From contig NZ_CP016268.1 of NCBI RefSeq assembly GCF_001677435.1, positions 1,911,001 to 1,975,000 of the forward strand: 64,000 nucleotides of DNA. The letters are read 5' to 3'. The notes under the pieces were generated by a model. It did no database searches, was not told the DNA's origin, and saw only the letters and a program-made list of their open reading frames with translations. The DNA comes from Woeseia oceani. GTDB taxonomy: Bacteria; Pseudomonadota; Gammaproteobacteria; Steroidobacterales; Woeseiaceae. Below, in pieces: positions 60,733 through 64,000 of the stretch; position 1 is the stretch's first letter; each line of letters opens with the position of its first letter. The translations under genes and the position numbers were made by a program.

Positions 60733-63615
60733 ATGAGCAATTCCCTGAAAGAGCAATACGCAACTACACCCTTGTTCGGTAGCAATGCTGCCGCCATCGA
60801 AACGCTGTACGAGCAGTATCTGGAGAATCCGGACTCGGTCGCGGCCGGCTGGCGCGACTATTTTCGCGGCATCGCGGACGGTGGTCGGGATACTCCGCAT
60901 TCCCCGATTCGCCAGCGTTTGGCGCTGGACGCCCGCGGCGGCAAGCGCAGTGGCGTCGGCACAGCGGCCAGGAGTGGCACGCTGGACATCGATGCGAGCC
61001 AGAAACAGGCTGCCGTCTCCCGCCTTATTCAGGTCTACAGCCTGCGTGGGCACCAGATTGCCGACATTGATCCGCTTGGCATCATGGAGCGGCACACGCC
61101 CGGCGTGTTGAAGCTCGACTACCTCGGTCTTAACGAGGCCGATATGAACACCGAGTTTTATACCGGGGGGCTGGCTGGAACCGGCAACCGCCGGATGAAG
61201 CTGGCGGATATTCTGGCGCTGCTGAAGCGCATCTACTGCGGCAAGATTGGCGCCGAGTTCGCGCACGTATCGCGTGCACGGGAGCGGCTCTGGCTGCGCC
61301 AACGGTTTGAAGATGGCGTGGTTTCACTGGATTTTGACCAGGAAGAACGGCTCTGGCTACTTGATCAGTTGACAGCCGCAGAAGGCATTGAACGCTACCT
61401 GCATACCCGTTTCGTCGGTCAGAAGCGCTTTTCCCTCGAGGGTGGCGAAAGCCTGATTCCGATGCTGGATCAGTTGATTCAGAAGAGCGGTGAGGCTGGT
61501 GCCAAAGAAATCGTAATCGGCATGGCGCACCGGGGCCGAATCAATGTCCTGGTCAATGTGTTGGGCAAATCGCCGGAAGAATTGTTTGAAGAATTTGAGG
61601 GCAATGTCGACCCGGCCGAAATGAAGGGCTCGGGTGACGTCAAGTACCACAAAGGCTTCTCGGCGGATATGAAGACGCCAGGTGGCAACGTGCACATTGC
61701 ACTGGCGTTTAATCCGTCACACCTGGAAATAGTGAATCCGGTGGTCGAAGGTTCCGTCAGGGCGCGGCAGCAGCGGCGCGGCGATGAGGATCGCAGCCTG
61801 GTTATCCCGATACTGGTACACGGTGATGCCGCATTCGCGGGTCAGGGCGTCGTAACCGAGACGTTCCAGATGTCGCAAACCAATGGTTTCCGTACCGGCG
61901 GCACCATACACATTGTTATTAACAACCAGATCGGCTTTACCACCAGCCGTCCGCAGGACGCCCGTTCGACGACCTATTGCAGCGACGTTGCGAAGATGAT
62001 CGAAGCGCCGATATTCCACGTCAACGGCGACGATCCGGAAGCCGTCATGTTCGTGACCCGGCTGGCGCTCGAGTATCGGCAGAAGTTTCGCAAGGATGTC
62101 GTGATCGACCTGGTGTGCTACCGCCGGCATGGTCACAACGAGGCCGATGAGCCGAGCGCGACGCAACCCGTTATGTACTCCCGCATTCGCGATCACGAGA
62201 GCACCCGCGAACGTTACGCCAAACGTTTGATCAGTGCCGGTGTTATCGATGCCGCCGGTGTTGGCAAAATGCAGGATGACTACCGCGGCCGGCTCGATCG
62301 CGGTGAACCGGTGCCACGTTCGCACCTGGGAATGATCGGTGATGAGTTCACGGTGGATTGGTCACCGTATACGGATGCCGAGTGGGACGATCCGGTGGAT
62401 ACGACGCTTAGCCCGGAGAAAGTCGCCGAACTTTCGAAAAAAATCACAACATTACCCGATGGCTTCGTTTTGCACGGTCGCGTACAACGCATCATCAGTG
62501 AGCGTGAGCGGATGGCTGCTGACGAAGTACCGATGGATTGGGGCTTCGCCGAGACGATGGCTTACGCAGGACTGCTGGACGAAGGATTTGACTGCCGGGT
62601 GACCGGTCAGGATAGCGGTCGCGGCACGTTCTTCCATCGCCACGCGGTGTTGCACAATCAATCGAACCGCCAGGAGTACGTGCCGCTGGAGCATATCTCC
62701 AAACGGAAGGGCGCCTTCCGGGTGATCGATTCATTGTTGTCTGAAGAAGCGGTAATGGGCTTCGAGTACGGTTACGCGACCACCGAACCCAACACGCTGG
62801 TAATCTGGGAAGGCCAGTTCGGTGATTTCTGCAACGGCGCCCAGGTGGTTATTGATCAGTTCATCAGTTCCGGTGAATCGAAGTGGGGTCGCTTGTGCGG
62901 CCTGACCTTGTTCCTGCCGCACGGTTACGAAGGGCAGGGGCCAGAGCATTCTTCCGCACGTCTCGAGCGTTTCCTGCAATTGTGTGCTGAACACAATATG
63001 CAGGTTTGCGTGCCATCGACTCCGGCACAGATGTTCCACATGATTCGCCGGCAGATGCTGCGTCGCTACCGCAAGCCGCTTATTGTCATGACGCCAAAGA
63101 GTCTGCTTCGACACAAGTTGTCGACGTCGTCGTTGCGGCAATTGTCGGAAGGCCGGTTTCACACGATCATTCCGGAACAGGGCGAGATTGCGCCGAAGAA
63201 CACACGGCGTGTCGTGCTATGCAGCGGCAAAGTGTATTACGACCTGCTCGAAGCGCGGGAAGTGCACGGCGTTGACGATGTCGCGTTGGTTCGGATAGAA
63301 CAGCTCTACCCGTTCCCGATTGATGAATACGCGGCGATCATTGAACAGTACGCTGAGGTGCGAGATATTGTTTGGTGTCAGGAAGAGCCGCAAAATCAGG
63401 GCGCCTGGTACCAGATTCGTCATCGTCTGCAGGAATCGCTGAATGACGAACAAACCCTCTATTACGCCGGTCGAGCCAGCGCAGCTGCGCCAGCTTCCGG
63501 TATTTTCAAATTACACATGCAACAACAGCAAGCACTCGTTGAAGCGGCTTTGGACATTAAAATGAAAGCCGCCAAGTCGAAGCAAGCAGCCAAAAAGGCA
63601 CGGAAAAGTAAATGA
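60733..63615 (+). CDS. sucA: 2-oxoglutarate dehydrogenase E1 component
   Basis: A 960-residue thiamine-diphosphate enzyme of the TCA cycle that decarboxylates 2-oxoglutarate and passes the succinyl unit to the lipoyl arm of SucB. The N-terminus has NAAAIETLYEQYLENPDSV, and IGMAHRGRINVLVNVLGK, GDAAFAGQG and RRHGHNEADEP are E1 marks, with the ThDP-binding segment around residues 380-420. I start at ATG 60733 because an upstream in-frame opening at 60670 lies in the leader. It overlaps sucB by ATGA. Confidence 0.97.
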   Translation: MSNSLKEQYATTPLFGSNAAAIETLYEQYLENPDSVAAGWRDYFRGIADGGRDTPHSPIRQRLALDARGGKRSGVGTAARSGTLDIDASQKQAAVSRLIQVYSLRGHQIADIDPLGIMERHTPGVLKLDYLGLNEADMNTEFYTGGLAGTGNRRMKLADILALLKRIYCGKIGAEFAHVSRARERLWLRQRFEDGVVSLDFDQEERLWLLDQLTAAEGIERYLHTRFVGQKRFSLEGGESLIPMLDQLIQKSGEAGAKEIVIGMAHRGRINVLVNVLGKSPEELFEEFEGNVDPAEMKGSGDVKYHKGFSADMKTPGGNVHIALAFNPSHLEIVNPVVEGSVRARQQRRGDEDRSLVIPILVHGDAAFAGQGVVTETFQMSQTNGFRTGGTIHIVINNQIGFTTSRPQDARSTTYCSDVAKMIEAPIFHVNGDDPEAVMFVTRLALEYRQKFRKDVVIDLVCYRRHGHNEADEPSATQPVMYSRIRDHESTRERYAKRLISAGVIDAAGVGKMQDDYRGRLDRGEPVPRSHLGMIGDEFTVDWSPYTDAEWDDPVDTTLSPEKVAELSKKITTLPDGFVLHGRVQRIISERERMAADEVPMDWGFAETMAYAGLLDEGFDCRVTGQDSGRGTFFHRHAVLHNQSNRQEYVPLEHISKRKGAFRVIDSLLSEEAVMGFEYGYATTEPNTLVIWEGQFGDFCNGAQVVIDQFISSGESKWGRLCGLTLFLPHGYEGQGPEHSSARLERFLQLCAEHNMQVCVPSTPAQMFHMIRRQMLRRYRKPLIVMTPKSLLRHKLSTSSLRQLSEGRFHTIIPEQGEIAPKNTRRVVLCSGKVYYDLLEAREVHGVDDVALVRIEQLYPFPIDEYAAIIEQYAEVRDIVWCQEEPQNQGAWYQIRHRLQESLNDEQTLYYAGRASAAAPASGIFKLHMQQQQALVEAALDIKMKAAKSKQAAKKARKSK

Positions 63616-64000
63616 GCATAGAGATCAAGGTACCGCAGTTACCCGAGTCAGTCAGCGACGCAACGCTGGTCGCCTGGCACAAAAAAGTTGGCGATTCTGT
63701 TTCGCGCGACGAAAACCTCGTTGACCTGGAAACAGACAAGGTCGTCCTGGAAGTTCCGGCGCCTGCGTCCGGTATCCTGAAAGAGATCAAGATCAAGGAT
63801 GGCACGACAGTTACCGCAGGTGACTTGCTGGCCGTACTTGAAGAAGGCGATGTGGCTGCAGATAGCAGCAGCGCTGAGAAACCCGCGGCTACCACCCCTG
63901 ATTCAGAGGAAGATGCCAGCGGGCGCGTCGCCAGCTCGGAGCCAGCAGGCAGCAGCGCACACAAGCTGAGCCCGTCTGTCCGCCGTTTGCTCGATGAACA
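63612..64000 (+). CDS. sucB: Dihydrolipoamide succinyltransferase (E2), N-terminal part
   Basis: The first 129 residues of SucB; the gene runs past the right edge. The lipoyl domain (1-78) has Lys43 in ETDKVVLEV for lipoate attachment. A Ser/Ala/Glu-rich linker follows, then the peripheral subunit-binding domain begins with LSPSVRRLLDE. Overlaps sucA by ATGA, which couples E1 and E2 levels. lpd probably lies beyond. Confidence 0.96.
   Translation, partial: MSIEIKVPQLPESVSDATLVAWHKKVGDSVSRDENLVDLETDKVVLEVPAPASGILKEIKIKDGTTVTAGDLLAVLEEGDVAADSSSAEKPAATTPDSEEDASGRVASSEPAGSSAHKLSPSVRRLLDE

Noticed and set aside
1-64000. tRNA or rRNA genes and insertion sequences
   Set aside because: I looked for tRNA-like end sequences, rRNA-like blocks, transposase motifs and terminal inverted repeats and saw none; a covariance-model scan would be needed to exclude a tRNA fully.

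Overview
The window looks like a chromosomal segment of a free-living, probably aerobic and heterotrophic gammaproteobacterium. The reasons are the fairly high GC content, dense genes with many 4-bp ATGA overlaps, sucA-sucB order at the right edge, queC-queE, ArfB, AlkB, SoxCD and many secreted peptidases. The mix resembles marine lineages such as Woeseiaceae or Xanthomonadales relatives, but I cannot place it more exactly from sequence alone. I see no rRNA, tRNA, insertion sequence, prophage or CRISPR array.

Left part (1-11.2 kb): the end of an RND efflux permease, a rhomboid protease, a prolyl oligopeptidase, a RarD-type transporter, a Na+/Ca2+ exchanger and a lipoprotein M28 peptidase. A five-gene operon follows (cupin-like, membrane protein, DUF1993, GST, exported SDR). 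It ends at a strong terminator that it shares with a convergent stand-alone EF-G gene.

Middle-left (13.6-29.5 kb): a YugP-type protease, a small gene behind a sigma-54-like promoter, an AGCS symporter, an S10 carboxypeptidase coupled to a Cys/Met-metabolism PLP enzyme, and a YCII + ECF42-type sigma factor pair. Next come two tandem amidohydrolases (one without its metal motif), an orphan SoxC-SoxD pair, a DUF4442 hotdog protein, a small L7/L12-like membrane protein, a D-aminoacylase-like lipoprotein and an M19 dipeptidase. Secreted peptidases and amidohydrolases dominate, which suggests peptide scavenging.

Middle-right (29.7-49.3 kb): hipBA, an OmpR-type two-component system, a group II decarboxylase, an SPFH-RHH-small membrane protein cluster behind a palindromic operator, a DUF3300 protein, a MocR regulator divergent from a small gene plus an EamA exporter, two small secreted proteins, a zinc-ribbon-queC-queE operon, and a MacAB-like export system with two FtsX permeases. 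The adaptor gene of that system appears to start at CTG.

Right part (49.3-64 kb): a multi-spanning membrane protein, a class II Fic protein behind a nested 87-bp inverted repeat, an M20 peptidase, arfB-PHP phosphatase, an MFS transporter, and an outer-membrane barrel. Then come a 63-residue bacteriocin-like peptide facing a CPBP membrane protease in an AT-richer patch, AlkB, a lipoprotein cytochrome c, a DUF5658 protein, sucA and the start of sucB.

The best candidates for something undescribed are the peptide/CPBP pair, the nested palindrome before fic, the SPFH-RHH-small membrane protein cluster, and the CTG-started adaptor.
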